A stretch of 64,000 nucleotides of DNA from Candidatus Gastranaerophilales bacterium (GTDB taxonomy: Bacteria > Cyanobacteriota > Vampirovibrionia > Gastranaerophilales > Gastranaerophilaceae), in the NCBI GenBank assembly GCA_928722015.1, contig CAKMWI010000008.1, positions 1 through 64,000 on the forward strand, read 5' to 3'. Positions 56,839-64,000 of this stretch are shown here, piece by piece. Numbering within the stretch: position 1 is the stretch's first letter; every line of letters begins with the position of its first letter. The translations under genes were made by a program, and so were the position numbers. The notes below the pieces were generated by a model. It saw nothing but the letters and a program-made list of their open reading frames with translations, did not search any database and was not told where the DNA came from.

Positions 56839-57183
56839 TTATTTACCAAATAGTCCAGGAATTTTTAATCCGCCTGTTAATTGGTTCATTCTTGATTCCA
56901 TTTCAGCAGAAGCTTTTTCGTTAGCTTGTTTTATTGCTGTAGAAATTACATCTTCAAGCATCTCAATTGTTTCAGAATCGACAGATGAAGGGTTTTCCGG
57001 ATTAATAGCTTCAGGTTTGATTGAAATTGATTTAAATCTTCCTTGACCATCGCATATAACTTTTACTGCTCCACCTGCAGATTCTCCGGTAACTTCCAAG
57101 TTTGCAAGTTCTTCTTGGATAACTCCAGCTTTTTTCTGAACATTTTGAACTTGTTTCATGATATTCATTAAATCCATACCCAT
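56839..57183 (-). CDS. ebfC: Nucleoid-associated protein, YbaB/EbfC family
   Basis: 114 residues from ATG 57183, chosen because AAGGAGA is 8 bases upstream; the frame is open further but that part is not family-like. Starts MGMDLMNIMKQVQNVQKKAG and has the family core LEVTGESAGGAVKVICDGQG and FKSISIKPEAI. Dimeric, tweezer-like DNA-binding protein. Upstream of recR as in many bacteria. Its -10 box (ATTATA at 57233-57238 read on minus) overlaps the promoter of the divergent protease gene. Confidence 0.94.
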   Translation of the reverse strand: MGMDLMNIMKQVQNVQKKAGVIQEELANLEVTGESAGGAVKVICDGQGRFKSISIKPEAINPENPSSVDSETIEMLEDVISTAIKQANEKASAEMESRMNQLTGGLKIPGLFGK

Positions 57184-57248
57184 AATTTTTCTCCTTAGTC
57201 TGTAATATCTTACTTTTATTCTCGTGTGTTTTATTATACAATAAAAAT

Positions 57249-58040
57249 ATGGAGAAGAAAACCTATTTACAAGAATCAATAAAAAATGGTCGTTTAATTA
57301 GGTGGAATATGATGCCATTAAAGGTTTATATTGCTCCTATGAAGTTTTATTCAAAAAAAGGACAGGATTTAAAATACAGGCAATATGTAAAAAAGGCTCT
57401 TGATGAATGGCATAGGGTTTCTAACGGCAAAGTTTCTTTCGTTGTTGTAGATACATTACTTGCCTCAAATATTAATGTTGATTGGAAACGGGTTGAAAGA
57501 CAGGCTTTAGGACATTGTTATTTTCAATATGATAAGGCAAATAGGCTATACAGTGCTGAAGTTGCAATAGGTCTTACAGAAGGACTCGTCCATGCTGATT
57601 ATATGGATGAAGAAGAGGTATACCATACTATTTTGCATGAAATAGGACATGCGATAGGTTTAGGTCATAGCCCTTTTAAGAAAGATATAATGTACACTCC
57701 TCATCAAAAAGGAATTGTTCATGTTGGAGAGGGCGACAGATTGTCTGTAAATTGGCTCTATACTTTCCCACAAGGTAAAACCGTAGCTGAAATAGCTTCT
57801 AAATATGGAGTTAGTGGGAATGATTTGGATGAAGTTGTTGCCAGAATTATATCAAAACAGGCAAAAACGGAATTTGAAAAGGTAAAAGATAATATTACAG
57901 TTCAACCTCAAAGGGATCTTTTAGAAGAATCAGAAAATATTGCCAATTTGCGAAAATATCACATGACCCTTCAAAATATTAAAATTTCTAATGATTTAAC
58001 CGAGCAAATACGTAAGCATTATAGGGATTTGAATCAGTAA
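57249..58040 (+). CDS. Matrixin-type zinc metalloprotease without signal peptide
   Basis: 263 residues. Metzincin: HEIGHAIGLGH (His130, Glu131, His134, His140) and a Met-turn at IMY (Met148). The N-terminal 120 residues include the family pattern ALDEWHRVSNGKVSFV and GHCYF; the C-terminal 90 residues are helical and unrecognised. Most bacterial matrixins are exported; this one has no signal peptide, so it is either cytoplasmic or uses an unseen route. No ribosome site; TACAAT (57237-57242) ends 6 bases before the ATG. Divergent from ebfC. Confidence 0.85.
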   Translation: MEKKTYLQESIKNGRLIRWNMMPLKVYIAPMKFYSKKGQDLKYRQYVKKALDEWHRVSNGKVSFVVVDTLLASNINVDWKRVERQALGHCYFQYDKANRLYSAEVAIGLTEGLVHADYMDEEEVYHTILHEIGHAIGLGHSPFKKDIMYTPHQKGIVHVGEGDRLSVNWLYTFPQGKTVAEIASKYGVSGNDLDEVVARIISKQAKTEFEKVKDNITVQPQRDLLEESENIANLRKYHMTLQNIKISNDLTEQIRKHYRDLNQ

Positions 58041-58087
58041 TAAACTATCTTACATATTTCTTACTTTGTAAATAATATTTATCCTTT

Positions 58088-58115
58088 TTGCCAATAAAAA
58101 TTTTTTATGTATAAT
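58088..58115 (+). promoter_or_regulatory. Promoter of accD-accA
   Basis: TTGCCA (58088-58093), 16 bases, TATAAT (58110-58115). The leader begins with the hairpin AGATAG-ATTTT-CTATCT (58124-58141). Confidence 0.6.
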
Positions 58116-58167
58116 AAAATTTGTAGATAGATTTTTCTATCTTTAGGGATATAAGAAGGTATATAAT

Positions 58168-59031
58168 ATGACAGTTCAAGATTGGTTTGAAAAGCGTAAA
58201 GAGGCACAGATTCAGCGCAGAGCATTGGAAGCCAGGGTTGAAATAGAGGCAAATCCTGATTTGTGGACAAAATGTGTTCATTGTAATGCTCAATTGTTGA
58301 AAAAAGATATTGAAGAAAATTCAATGGTCTGTCCTGTTTGTGATTATCATTTCAGGATTAATGCAAGAACAAGAATTAAGCAATTGTTTGACGAAGGTTC
58401 TTTTGAAGAATTATTTTCTGATATCAAACCTACAGATCCGCTTGAGTTTGTTGATACAGAATCTTATAAAGACAGATTAGCGGCTGCTCAATCAAAAACA
58501 GGTTTAAATGATGCTGTTATTGCCGGAATTGGTTCTATTGATGGTCATCGCGTAGCTACTGCTGTTATGGATTTTGATTTTATGGGTGGCTCAATGGGAA
58601 GTGTTGTCGGTGAAAAAGTTACAAGAATTATGGAAAAAGCCATAGAACTAAGGCTCCCTGTGCTTGTTGCTACTTCATCAGGCGGGGCAAGAATGCAAGA
58701 AAGTGCATTGAGCTTGATGCAGATGGCTAAAACTTCATGTGCTTGTGCCAGATTGGATGAAGCCGGATTGTTATATATTAATCTGATTACAGATCCTACT
58801 TTTGGAGGTGTAACCGCAAGTTTTGGTACCTTGGGTGATATTATTGTTGCAGAACAGGGTGCACGTGTTGGTTTTGCTGGTCGTAGGGTTATTGAACAAA
58901 CAATCAGGCAAAAACTTCCAGCAGATTTCCAAACTGCAGAATATTTAATGAAGTACGGTCAGGTTGATGTTGTATCTTCTCGTAAAGATTTGAAAGCTAC
59001 ATTGGCAAATATCTTGGCTATGCATGAATAA
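58168..59031 (+). CDS. accD: Acetyl-CoA carboxylase carboxyltransferase subunit beta
   Basis: 287 residues. With AccA transfers the carboxyl group from carboxybiotin to acetyl-CoA, first step of fatty-acid synthesis. N-terminal four-Cys zinc ribbon (CVHCNAQ...CPVCDYHF), then the crotonase-fold core with FMGGSMGSVVGEK, SSGGARMQESALSLMQM, and GGVTASFGTLGDI and GARVGFAGRRVIEQT. Complete. AAGAAGG precedes the ATG. AccA follows 12 bases later, so the alpha and beta subunits are one operon. Confidence 0.98.
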   Translation: MTVQDWFEKRKEAQIQRRALEARVEIEANPDLWTKCVHCNAQLLKKDIEENSMVCPVCDYHFRINARTRIKQLFDEGSFEELFSDIKPTDPLEFVDTESYKDRLAAAQSKTGLNDAVIAGIGSIDGHRVATAVMDFDFMGGSMGSVVGEKVTRIMEKAIELRLPVLVATSSGGARMQESALSLMQMAKTSCACARLDEAGLLYINLITDPTFGGVTASFGTLGDIIVAEQGARVGFAGRRVIEQTIRQKLPADFQTAEYLMKYGQVDVVSSRKDLKATLANILAMHE

Positions 59032-59043
59032 GGAGTATTACGT

Positions 59044-60000
59044 ATGTCAACAGCTTTAGATTTTGAAAAACCTATATTGGAAATTCAAGAAAAAATTGAG
59101 GAACTAAAAAAAATGAGTTTGGAGTCCGGCATGGATTTAAATAAAGATATTGAGACATTGGAGCAAGAAGCTGAAGATTTTAAAAAGGAATTATTTGCAA
59201 ATCTTGATCCTACACAAAAAATGCAAATCGCGCGTCATCCTGAGCGTCCTAAGTTTTTGGATTACGTAAATTTGATGTGTACCGATTTTGTGGAACTTCA
59301 TGGTGATAGGGTTGGAACTGATGATCGAGCAATTGTTGGCGGGCTTGCAAAGCTTGATGGAAAGCCTGTGATGATTATTGGTACTATGAAAGGCAAATCT
59401 ACAAAAGAAAATTTGGAATATAATTTTGGTATGCCGCAACCTGAAGGTTATAGAAAGGCTTTAAGATTATTCAAGCATGCAAATAAATTTAATATTCCTA
59501 TAGTTACTATTATTGATACTCCGGGAGCTTATCCAGGTATTAGTGCAGAAGAGCATGCACAAGGTGCAGCTATTGCTATGAATTTAAGAGAAATGGCTAA
59601 ATTGAGCGTGCCTGTTGTTGCAATTATTTCAGGGGAAGGTTGTTCCGGAGGTGCATTGGGATTAGCTGTTGCAAATAAGGTTTATTTATTAGAGCACGCT
59701 TATTATACAGTAATTTCTCCGGAAGGATGTGCTTCTATCCTCTGGCGTGATGCTTCAAAAAATTTGGAAGCTGCTACTGCTCTTAAAATTACTGCTCCGC
59801 ATCTTTTAAAATTTGGTATTATTGACGGTGCTATTAAAGAGCCTACAAGAGGGGCTCATACTGACTATGAGCTAATGGCTGCAGAAATGAAAAAAACTAT
59901 CCTGCAGGCTTTGGATGAATTATCTGGTTTGTCAGGAGATGAGCTGAGGAATCAACGTTATGATAAATTCAGAAAAATGGGTGCTTTTTTAGAAGGATAA
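59044..60000 (+). CDS. accA: Acetyl-CoA carboxylase carboxyltransferase subunit alpha
   Basis: 318 residues. Partner of AccD. N-terminal helical region (LDFEKPILEIQEKIEELKKM), then ARHPERPKFLDYVN, DRAIVGGLAKLDGKPVMIIG, PQPEGYRKALRLF, the acyl-CoA oxyanion sequence DTPGAYPGISAEEHAQGAAI and SGEGCSGGALGLAVA. Complete, normal length. AAGGAG precedes the ATG. A GTCGGGA/TCCCGAC hairpin follows at 60078. Confidence 0.98.
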   Translation: MSTALDFEKPILEIQEKIEELKKMSLESGMDLNKDIETLEQEAEDFKKELFANLDPTQKMQIARHPERPKFLDYVNLMCTDFVELHGDRVGTDDRAIVGGLAKLDGKPVMIIGTMKGKSTKENLEYNFGMPQPEGYRKALRLFKHANKFNIPIVTIIDTPGAYPGISAEEHAQGAAIAMNLREMAKLSVPVVAIISGEGCSGGALGLAVANKVYLLEHAYYTVISPEGCASILWRDASKNLEAATALKITAPHLLKFGIIDGAIKEPTRGAHTDYELMAAEMKKTILQALDELSGLSGDELRNQRYDKFRKMGAFLEG

Positions 60001-60077
60001 TTTTTCGAACAGATATAATTTTCTAGGATGTTGTAAGTTATGATAAATCAATTTTGAATAGTTATAACAGATTTTTA

Positions 60078-60106
60078 GTCGGGATATATAGTCCCGACAT
60101 AATTTT
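60078..60106 (+). terminator. Hairpin after accA (possible terminator)
   Basis: GTCGGGA pairs with TCCCGAC (7 pairs), loop of 7. Only ATAATTTT follows, so termination would be partial. prmA starts 13 bases downstream. Confidence 0.45.
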
Positions 60107-60118
60107 AAAAGGATATGT

Positions 60119-61039
60119 ATGGACAAGAATTATTTTGAATTAAGATTAAAAATAAATCCCGAAATGGAAGATATTATTTCTGAAATCTTTTTTGATAATT
60201 TTGATTGCGAAGGCATTGTTTTGGCTGAAGAAGCTTACAAAGATTTGGAATTGGTTAGTTCTACAGAAGGAACATTGAGAATTTTTTTGAGAAATGATAA
60301 CAATTCTATGTATGAAGATTTAAAGTACGATATTGAAAATATTCTTGATTTATATAGAGCAGAATTTATTTCCAGAGGTTTATCCGAAGAAGATTTGGGT
60401 AGCTGGGAGTTTGAACTCGAAGAAAAACAAAATGAAGATTGGTCTCAAAAGTGGAAAGAAAAATGGGATGTAACCCATGTTACCGATAAAATAGCTGTTG
60501 TTCCGGATTGGATTGACTACAGTCCTAAGAAAAATGAAATTATGATTAAATTGGAGCCCGGCTGTGCATTTGGAACTGGTACACATCAGACAACACAATT
60601 ATGTATGAAAGCTCTTGAAAAATATATGAAACCTGGGTATAGAGTTGCTGATGTTGGTATGGGGTCTGGCATTTTGTCAATCTTAGCGAAGAAGCTCGGG
60701 GCATCTTATGTCTATGGTTGTGATAATGATGAAACTGTTATTGACGTTGCACGTGAAAATTCTGCTAAAAATAATGTTGAATGTACCTTTGAAGTAGGGA
60801 CTGCAGATAAAATTAATGACAAATTTGATTTTGTAGTTGCGAATATATTACATTTTGTTCTTGCTGAAATTATGGGAGATTTGAAAAATATTATGAAAGC
60901 TGGAGCATTAATGTCATTAAGCGGGATTCTTTATGAAAAACGAGATATGGTCATTGAGGCCTATGAACGTGAAGGGTTGGAACTTGTGGAAGAAATTCAG
61001 CAAGATCAGTGGACTTCATTTGTCGTAAAGAAGAGGTAA
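60119..61039 (+). CDS. prmA: Ribosomal protein L11 methyltransferase
   Basis: 306 residues. Trimethylates L11 residues using SAM. N-terminal L11-binding domain (residues 1-75), then WSQKWKEKWDVTHVTDKIAVVP, the substrate and SAM site PGCAFGTGTHQTTQLCM, motif I YRVADVGMGSGILSILA, acidic loop VYGCDNDETVIDVAREN, and motif IV ANILHFVLAE. Complete. AAGGA precedes the ATG. It is followed at 4 bases by a microprotein gene and then kdsB. Confidence 0.95.
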   Translation: MDKNYFELRLKINPEMEDIISEIFFDNFDCEGIVLAEEAYKDLELVSSTEGTLRIFLRNDNNSMYEDLKYDIENILDLYRAEFISRGLSEEDLGSWEFELEEKQNEDWSQKWKEKWDVTHVTDKIAVVPDWIDYSPKKNEIMIKLEPGCAFGTGTHQTTQLCMKALEKYMKPGYRVADVGMGSGILSILAKKLGASYVYGCDNDETVIDVARENSAKNNVECTFEVGTADKINDKFDFVVANILHFVLAEIMGDLKNIMKAGALMSLSGILYEKRDMVIEAYEREGLELVEEIQQDQWTSFVVKKR

Positions 61040-61043
61040 ATAA

Positions 61044-61208
61044 ATGGATATTTTATTGCAGCCATTTATAAATTTTTATAATAATATAACCTCGGGACAG
61101 CCAATTGTTTATATTATATTGTTCGTTGTTATTATTTCTGTCATTGTAGGTTACAAATTAGGAGTCAGACAAATTAACATTGATAAATATTGGAGGAATA
61201 AAAAATAA
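61044..61208 (+). CDS. 54-residue single-span membrane microprotein
   Basis: Begins MDILLQPFINFYNN; one transmembrane helix (IVYIILFVVIISVIVGY, about residues 21-37), then a basic tail ending WRNKK. It has AGAGGT before its ATG, starts 4 bases after prmA, and its stop TAA overlaps the kdsB ATG by one base (TAATG). This tight packing on both sides makes it a genuine small gene. Function unknown; a possible LPS/KDO-pathway regulator by position only. Confidence 0.68.
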   Translation: MDILLQPFINFYNNITSGQPIVYIILFVVIISVIVGYKLGVRQINIDKYWRNKK

Positions 61209-61942
61209 TGTCAAAAACAGCAATAATAATACCTGCCAGGTACGGGTCATCAAGATTAGAAGGTAAACCTCTTATTGAAGTTATGGGAAAACCCGTAATT
61301 CAGTGGGTTTATGAAAAAGCTAAACAGTCTAAATTGGCGGATATGATTATTGTAGCAACCGATGACAGTAGAATTTATGACTGTGTTACTTCTTTTGGCG
61401 GTGAAGCTGAAATGACATCAATTAACCATAAATGTGGTTCAGATAGAATTATGGAGGTTGTATCCAGACATCCTGAAATTTCATATATTTGTAATTTACA
61501 AGGTGATGAACCATTAATTAAGCCTGAAAGTATTGATGATGTTATTCGTAATGTCAAAGAGGATGATAACGCGGATATTTCAACTCTTTTAAGAATTATA
61601 ACTGATGAACAAGAAATAAATAATTCAAATCTTGTCAAGTGTGTAGTGGATAACCAAGGTTTTGCTCTTTATTTTTCGCGTTCAAAAGTCCCTTTTGAAC
61701 GTAACACCGGTATTGCAACTTTTTATGGTCATTTGGGGATTTATGGTTACAAAAGATCAGCATTAGAAAGAATGACTAAGCTTAATCAGACTCCTTTAGA
61801 ACGAACAGAAAGTCTTGAGCAATTACGAGCACTGGAAAATGGAATGAGAATAAAAACCTCTTTGGTTGATTTTGTTCCTGTTGGTATTGATACAAAAGAA
61901 GATTTAGAAAAATTCAGACATATTCTGGCGTCAAAATTATAG
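61208..61942 (+). CDS. kdsB: 3-deoxy-manno-octulosonate cytidylyltransferase
   Basis: 244 residues. Activates KDO as CMP-KDO for lipid A core synthesis, so the cell is expected to have an outer membrane with KDO-type LPS. Sequence features: IIPARYGSSRLEGKPL, ATDDSRIYDCV, HKCGSDRIMEV, CNLQGDEPLI, YFSRSKVPFERN, TPLERTESLEQLRALENG, and VGIDTKEDLEKF. Complete. Probable operon prmA-microprotein-kdsB. Confidence 0.97.
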   Translation: MSKTAIIIPARYGSSRLEGKPLIEVMGKPVIQWVYEKAKQSKLADMIIVATDDSRIYDCVTSFGGEAEMTSINHKCGSDRIMEVVSRHPEISYICNLQGDEPLIKPESIDDVIRNVKEDDNADISTLLRIITDEQEINNSNLVKCVVDNQGFALYFSRSKVPFERNTGIATFYGHLGIYGYKRSALERMTKLNQTPLERTESLEQLRALENGMRIKTSLVDFVPVGIDTKEDLEKFRHILASKL

Positions 61943-61962
61943 ATATTTTTAAAAATACGTGC

Positions 61963-61991
61963 TTGCAATTTTTCGTAACTTAGTGTAACAT
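61963..61991 (+). promoter_or_regulatory. Promoter of rpaB
   Basis: TTGCAA (61963-61968), 17 bases, TAACAT (61986-61991). The -10 box lies inside the first HLR1-like site (61982-61999). Confidence 0.5.
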
Positions 61992-61999
61992 AATGTTAT
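61982..61999 (+). promoter_or_regulatory. HLR1-like site 1 (RpaB box)
   Basis: AGTGTAAC-AT-AATGTTAT: two 8-base direct repeats, 2 bases apart. The cyanobacterial HLR1 in this orientation is (A/T)(A/T)TGTAA(A/C) twice with 2 bases between; by eye 13 of 16 positions agree. Confidence 0.5.
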
Positions 62000-62047
62000 A
62001 AAAATATAGAAAAATAAACAAAACGTAATATTTTTCATAAGTAAAGT

Positions 62048-62065
62048 GGTGTAAGATTTTGTAAA
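62048..62065 (+). promoter_or_regulatory. HLR1-like site 2 (RpaB box)
   Basis: GGTGTAAG-AT-TTTGTAAA: the second half is a perfect consensus repeat and the first keeps TGTAA. It ends 18 bases before the rpaB ATG, next to the ribosome site AAGGAAAA. Confidence 0.55.
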
Positions 62066-62083
62066 GTAAGTAAGGAAAAGACT

Positions 62084-62833
62084 ATGTCAGAAAATGTTGA
62101 AGTGGCTAATGAAACTGAGGATCGTCAAAGAATTCTTTTAGCAGATGATGAATCCAGTATAAGACGTATTTTAGAAACTCGTTTAAAAATGGCCGGATAT
62201 GATGTTTATACAGCGCAAGATGGAGAAGAAGCGGTAGCTGCATTTAATAAGTATAATCCGGATTTAGTAGTTTTAGATGTAATGATGCCAAAAATGGATG
62301 GTTATGGCGTTACAAGGGAGATTAGAAGATCTTCAGATGTTCCTATTATTATTTTAACAGCTCTTGGTGATGTATCTGAAAGAATTACCGGTCTGGAATT
62401 AGGTGCGGATGATTATGTTATCAAGCCATTCAGTCCAAAGGAATTAGAGGCCAGAGTAAAGGCTGTTTTACGTAGAACAAATAATCGAGAAATGGTTACT
62501 CCATCAGGTAAAGTTACTAAAAATGTTATAACAACAGGAAATATTAAGATTGATACTGCTCGTCGTCAGGTTTATAGAAAAAATGAACGAATTAGACTTA
62601 CAGGAATGGAATTTAGTTTGCTTGAACTATTAGTTAATAATTCTGGTCAAGCCTTTTCGAGAAATGAAATCTTACAGCATGTATGGGCTTATCCACCTGA
62701 TCATAGGATTGATACACGTGTTGTAGACGTTCATATTTCAAGATTACGTTCAAAATTAGAAACTGATCCGGCAAATCCTGAGCTAATACTTACGGCCAGA
62801 GGTATCGGTTATATGTTTCAAAGAATAAATTAA
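62084..62833 (+). CDS. rpaB: OmpR/PhoB-type response regulator, RpaB-like
   Basis: 249 residues. Receiver domain with acidic pair ADDE (20-23), phosphoacceptor Asp65 in LVVLDVMMPK, Thr in ILTALGD and Lys in DDYVIKPFSP; winged-helix output domain with LTGMEFSLLELL and RVVDVHISRLRSKLE. The wording PKMDGYGVTREIRRSSDVPI and GYMFQRIN is very close to cyanobacterial RpaB, which controls stress and photosynthesis genes through HLR1 sites. No histidine kinase is adjacent, as in Cyanobacteria, where the partner NblS/Hik33 is elsewhere. Two HLR1-like sites lie in its own promoter, suggesting autoregulation. Confidence 0.9.
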   Translation: MSENVEVANETEDRQRILLADDESSIRRILETRLKMAGYDVYTAQDGEEAVAAFNKYNPDLVVLDVMMPKMDGYGVTREIRRSSDVPIIILTALGDVSERITGLELGADDYVIKPFSPKELEARVKAVLRRTNNREMVTPSGKVTKNVITTGNIKIDTARRQVYRKNERIRLTGMEFSLLELLVNNSGQAFSRNEILQHVWAYPPDHRIDTRVVDVHISRLRSKLETDPANPELILTARGIGYMFQRIN

Positions 62834-62840
62834 TAATAAG

Positions 62841-62872
62841 AAAGGCTCTGCAAATGAGCCTCTTTTATTTTA
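62841..62872 (+). terminator. Intrinsic terminator of rpaB
   Basis: AGGCTC (62843-62848) pairs with GAGCCT (62856-62861), with additional A-T pairs, followed by TTTTATTTT. Confidence 0.75.
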
Positions 62873-62906
62873 AGAGTATACTTTTATTTAACTTTATTGT
62901 TTTTAT

Positions 62907-63308
62907 ATGTTTAAAAAAGAAATTATTATTATTAGTTTTATTTTAATGCTTATTGCTCTATTTAATATTAAAAGGGATGAACTTTTTGTTTGTAAGGCTA
63001 AATTGAATATGTGCAAAATTTCTAGTGTTAATATGTTTAATATAGAGCAATCCAGATATATCTTTATAGCAGATAATATTGTCGGGACAAAAGTTGAAAA
63101 ATATAGAAAAGTTAGACGCAGAAGACATCGTTCACCGAGAACTCTTACAAGGTATAGATTAATAGTGATTGATAAATCAGGTAAAACTTCTACAATATTT
63201 GATGATTATTCCTATGAATCATTAGCTAATAATACTGGTGTAATGATTATGAAATGTTTAAGAAATGAAAATTATCCTTGTGTATTTAAGAAATACCATA
63301 ATGAATAA
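62907..63308 (+). CDS. Hypothetical single-span or exported protein
   Basis: 133 residues. N-terminal hydrophobic segment (IIIISFILMLIALF, residues 6-19) serves as signal or anchor; the rest is polar with a basic block (EKYRKVRRRRHRSPRTL) and beta-prone strands RYRLIVIDKSGKTS. Four Cys in total. No family recognised. No ribosome site; a weak -10-like TATTGT ends 6 bases before the ATG. Confidence 0.55.
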   Translation: MFKKEIIIISFILMLIALFNIKRDELFVCKAKLNMCKISSVNMFNIEQSRYIFIADNIVGTKVEKYRKVRRRRHRSPRTLTRYRLIVIDKSGKTSTIFDDYSYESLANNTGVMIMKCLRNENYPCVFKKYHNE

Positions 63309-63358
63309 TTACCTCTTGATTTTAGCTTTTTTTTTGATAATATAGAATTACACGAGAT

Positions 63359-63435
63359 GGCGGGTGTCGCCAAGCGGTTAAGGCCTCGGATTGTGGTTCC
63401 GATATGCGTGGGTTCGAATCCCATCACCCGCCCCA
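63359..63435 (+). tRNA. tRNA-His (GTG)
   Basis: Complete cloverleaf. Acceptor GCGGGTG (63360-63366) pairs with CACCCGC (63425-63431). The extra G-1 (63359) faces C73 (63432), the hallmark of tRNA-His. Anticodon loop TTGTGGT gives GTG; the T arm is GTGGGTTCGAATCCCAT. The 3' CCA is encoded (63433-63435). Confidence 0.96.
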
Positions 63436-63448
63436 TTTTTTAGAAGTG

Positions 63449-63754
63449 ATGTTAGAGAATTTTCGAAGTAAAGGGTATTATAAATTTGGCGGTGTTATTT
63501 CTTGGATTATAGCACCGTTAGCTTTGTATTGTATCATATATGCAAAATTACCTCATGGCTTTGCTTCTCTTGGTGCAGGATTCTTAAGTGTTTTCTTTTT
63601 TTTAGGATTAGTAATATTGTATGCCATACTGTTATTAACAGCTATATTTGATTTCAAACGTATTGTAGATAAGTCAACAAACAATATTATTGATACAGGC
63701 TATATTTTAGGACTTATTACGATTATATCTTTTATTTGTATAATTGTATTTTAG
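63449..63754 (+). CDS. Small membrane protein with three or four helices
   Basis: 101 residues from ATG 63449; the longer open frame is rejected because it overlaps the tRNA. Begins MLENFRSKGYYKFGG; hydrophobic helices near 17-32, 40-65 and 82-101 (ILGLITIISFICIIVF). Looks like a small DUF4870- or DUF4190-type membrane protein, but I cannot assign it. The weak ribosome site suggests coupling to the tRNA transcript is unlikely. Confidence 0.6.
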   Translation: MLENFRSKGYYKFGGVISWIIAPLALYCIIYAKLPHGFASLGAGFLSVFFFLGLVILYAILLLTAIFDFKRIVDKSTNNIIDTGYILGLITIISFICIIVF

Positions 63755-63790
63755 TAGCATTTTAATTGTGTTTATAGTATATTCATCATG

Positions 63791-63851
63791 TAGCAGGTGA
63801 TGAGCTAACTTCACACAATAAGGTTCGAAGTTCAACCCATTGCTTGCCCCA
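63791..63851 (+). other. tRNA-like remnant
   Basis: The 61 bases include a D-arm-like TGATGAGCTAAC, a T-arm-like GGTTCGAAGTTCAACC and an end CTTGCCCCA, followed by a strong terminator, as a tRNA gene would be. It is too short for a cloverleaf (needs 73 or more) and no 5-pair anticodon stem forms, so it is either a decayed tRNA or one damaged by sequencing indels. Confidence 0.35.
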
Positions 63852-63863
63852 TTTAACAAATTT

Positions 63864-63883
63864 GACCCTTCGGGGTCTTTTTT
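63864..63883 (+). terminator. Intrinsic terminator
   Basis: GACCC-TTCG-GGGTC with a stable UUCG tetraloop, followed by six T. Confidence 0.92.
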
Positions 63884-63930
63884 GTTGCTACGATTGGTTT
63901 TTAAGGTGTAATAAAGAGAGTGCTTTGCGT

Positions 63931-64000
63931 ATGACAGATGGTGCGATTATTTTGGGCAAAAGGATGGATACGCTCTTTCTGCTTGTGTTAGGGTATTTTT
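63931..64000 (+). CDS. Start of an unidentified gene, cut by the window edge
   Basis: An open frame from ATG 63931 reads MTDGAIILGKRMDTLFLLVL and runs off the window. It starts with a polar turn and then a hydrophobic helix, so a membrane protein is possible. AAAGAGAG lies upstream but 10 or more bases away. Too short to identify. Confidence 0.3.
   Translation, partial: MTDGAIILGKRMDTLFLLVLGYF

Noticed and set aside
57184..57279. N-terminal extension of EbfC
   Set aside because: A strong ribosome site and the family start MGMDLMNIMKQV place the start at 57183; the extension overlaps the divergent promoter.
63404..63448. N-terminal extension of the small membrane protein at 63449
   Set aside because: It overlaps the 3' half of tRNA-His.

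Overview
The window is an AT-rich bacterial chromosome segment with one complete rRNA operon, about 50 protein genes on both strands, and no prophage, CRISPR array or insertion sequence that I could find. The best taxonomic clue is the OmpR-type regulator at 62084-62833. It reads like cyanobacterial RpaB and has sites resembling the cyanobacterial HLR1 element in its own promoter. Together with kdsB (a Gram-negative envelope), type IV pilus parts, glycogen-type enzymes, a fermentation-style gene set and many anonymous membrane proteins with a short N-terminal F-T-G-like motif, this suggests a non-photosynthetic relative of Cyanobacteria (Vampirovibrionia/Melainabacteria, most like gut Gastranaerophilales). 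That placement is an inference; the 16S gene at 18979-20498 can settle it.

Layout. 1-2.9 kb: end of dtd, a zinc-ribbon/low-complexity protein, a heavily frame-disrupted rimM, and trmD. 2.9-7.5 kb (minus): a membrane protein, a HEAT-repeat protein, a GH57/DUF3536 glycosidase and an exported protein. 7.7-10.9 kb: a SWIM-SNF2 helicase split by one frameshift. 11-15 kb: anonymous membrane and exported proteins, preceded by a textbook-shaped transcription attenuator whose leader peptide carries tandem Trp codons. 15.3-18.4 kb: a methionine gamma-lyase-like enzyme and an alpha-glucan phosphorylase-like protein lacking the expected PLP lysine. 18.5-24.2 kb: rRNA operon without spacer tRNAs. 24.4-31.4 kb: TPR protein, homocitrate-synthase-like enzyme, DUF4234-like protein, and an EndoQ-type PHP nuclease joined out of frame to a UvrD helicase across a run of ten A. 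31.4-46 kb: gdhA, dnaA-ruvA, a repeat protein, prepilin peptidase with an alternative sigma factor, gatC, pyrG, an MFS sugar transporter, recF and pilT. 46-57 kb (mostly minus): uvrB, CpaE-like ATPase, a 6S-like RNA, a large frame-disrupted membrane protein, smpB, an oligopeptide-type ABC ATPase, recR and ebfC. 57-64 kb (plus): a metzincin protease, accD-accA, prmA, a 54-residue membrane microprotein, kdsB, rpaB, tRNA-His and small membrane proteins.

Functionally, DNA replication and repair (dnaA, ruvA, recF, recR, uvrB, EndoQ-UvrD), translation quality control (dtd, rimM, trmD, gatC, smpB, prmA), storage-glucan handling (GH57, phosphorylase, MFS sugar porter), fatty-acid initiation (accDA) and type IV pili (pilT, prepilin peptidase, CpaE) are represented, mostly as short operons of one to three genes.

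Two genome-wide tendencies stand out. First, about ten genes without a ribosome-binding site have a sigma-70-like -10 box ending exactly 6-7 nt before the ATG, as expected for leaderless mRNAs. Second, at least six loci carry frameshifts, several at homopolymers. That points to sequencing error for most of them, although the A10 run in EndoQ-UvrD is also a credible slippage site.
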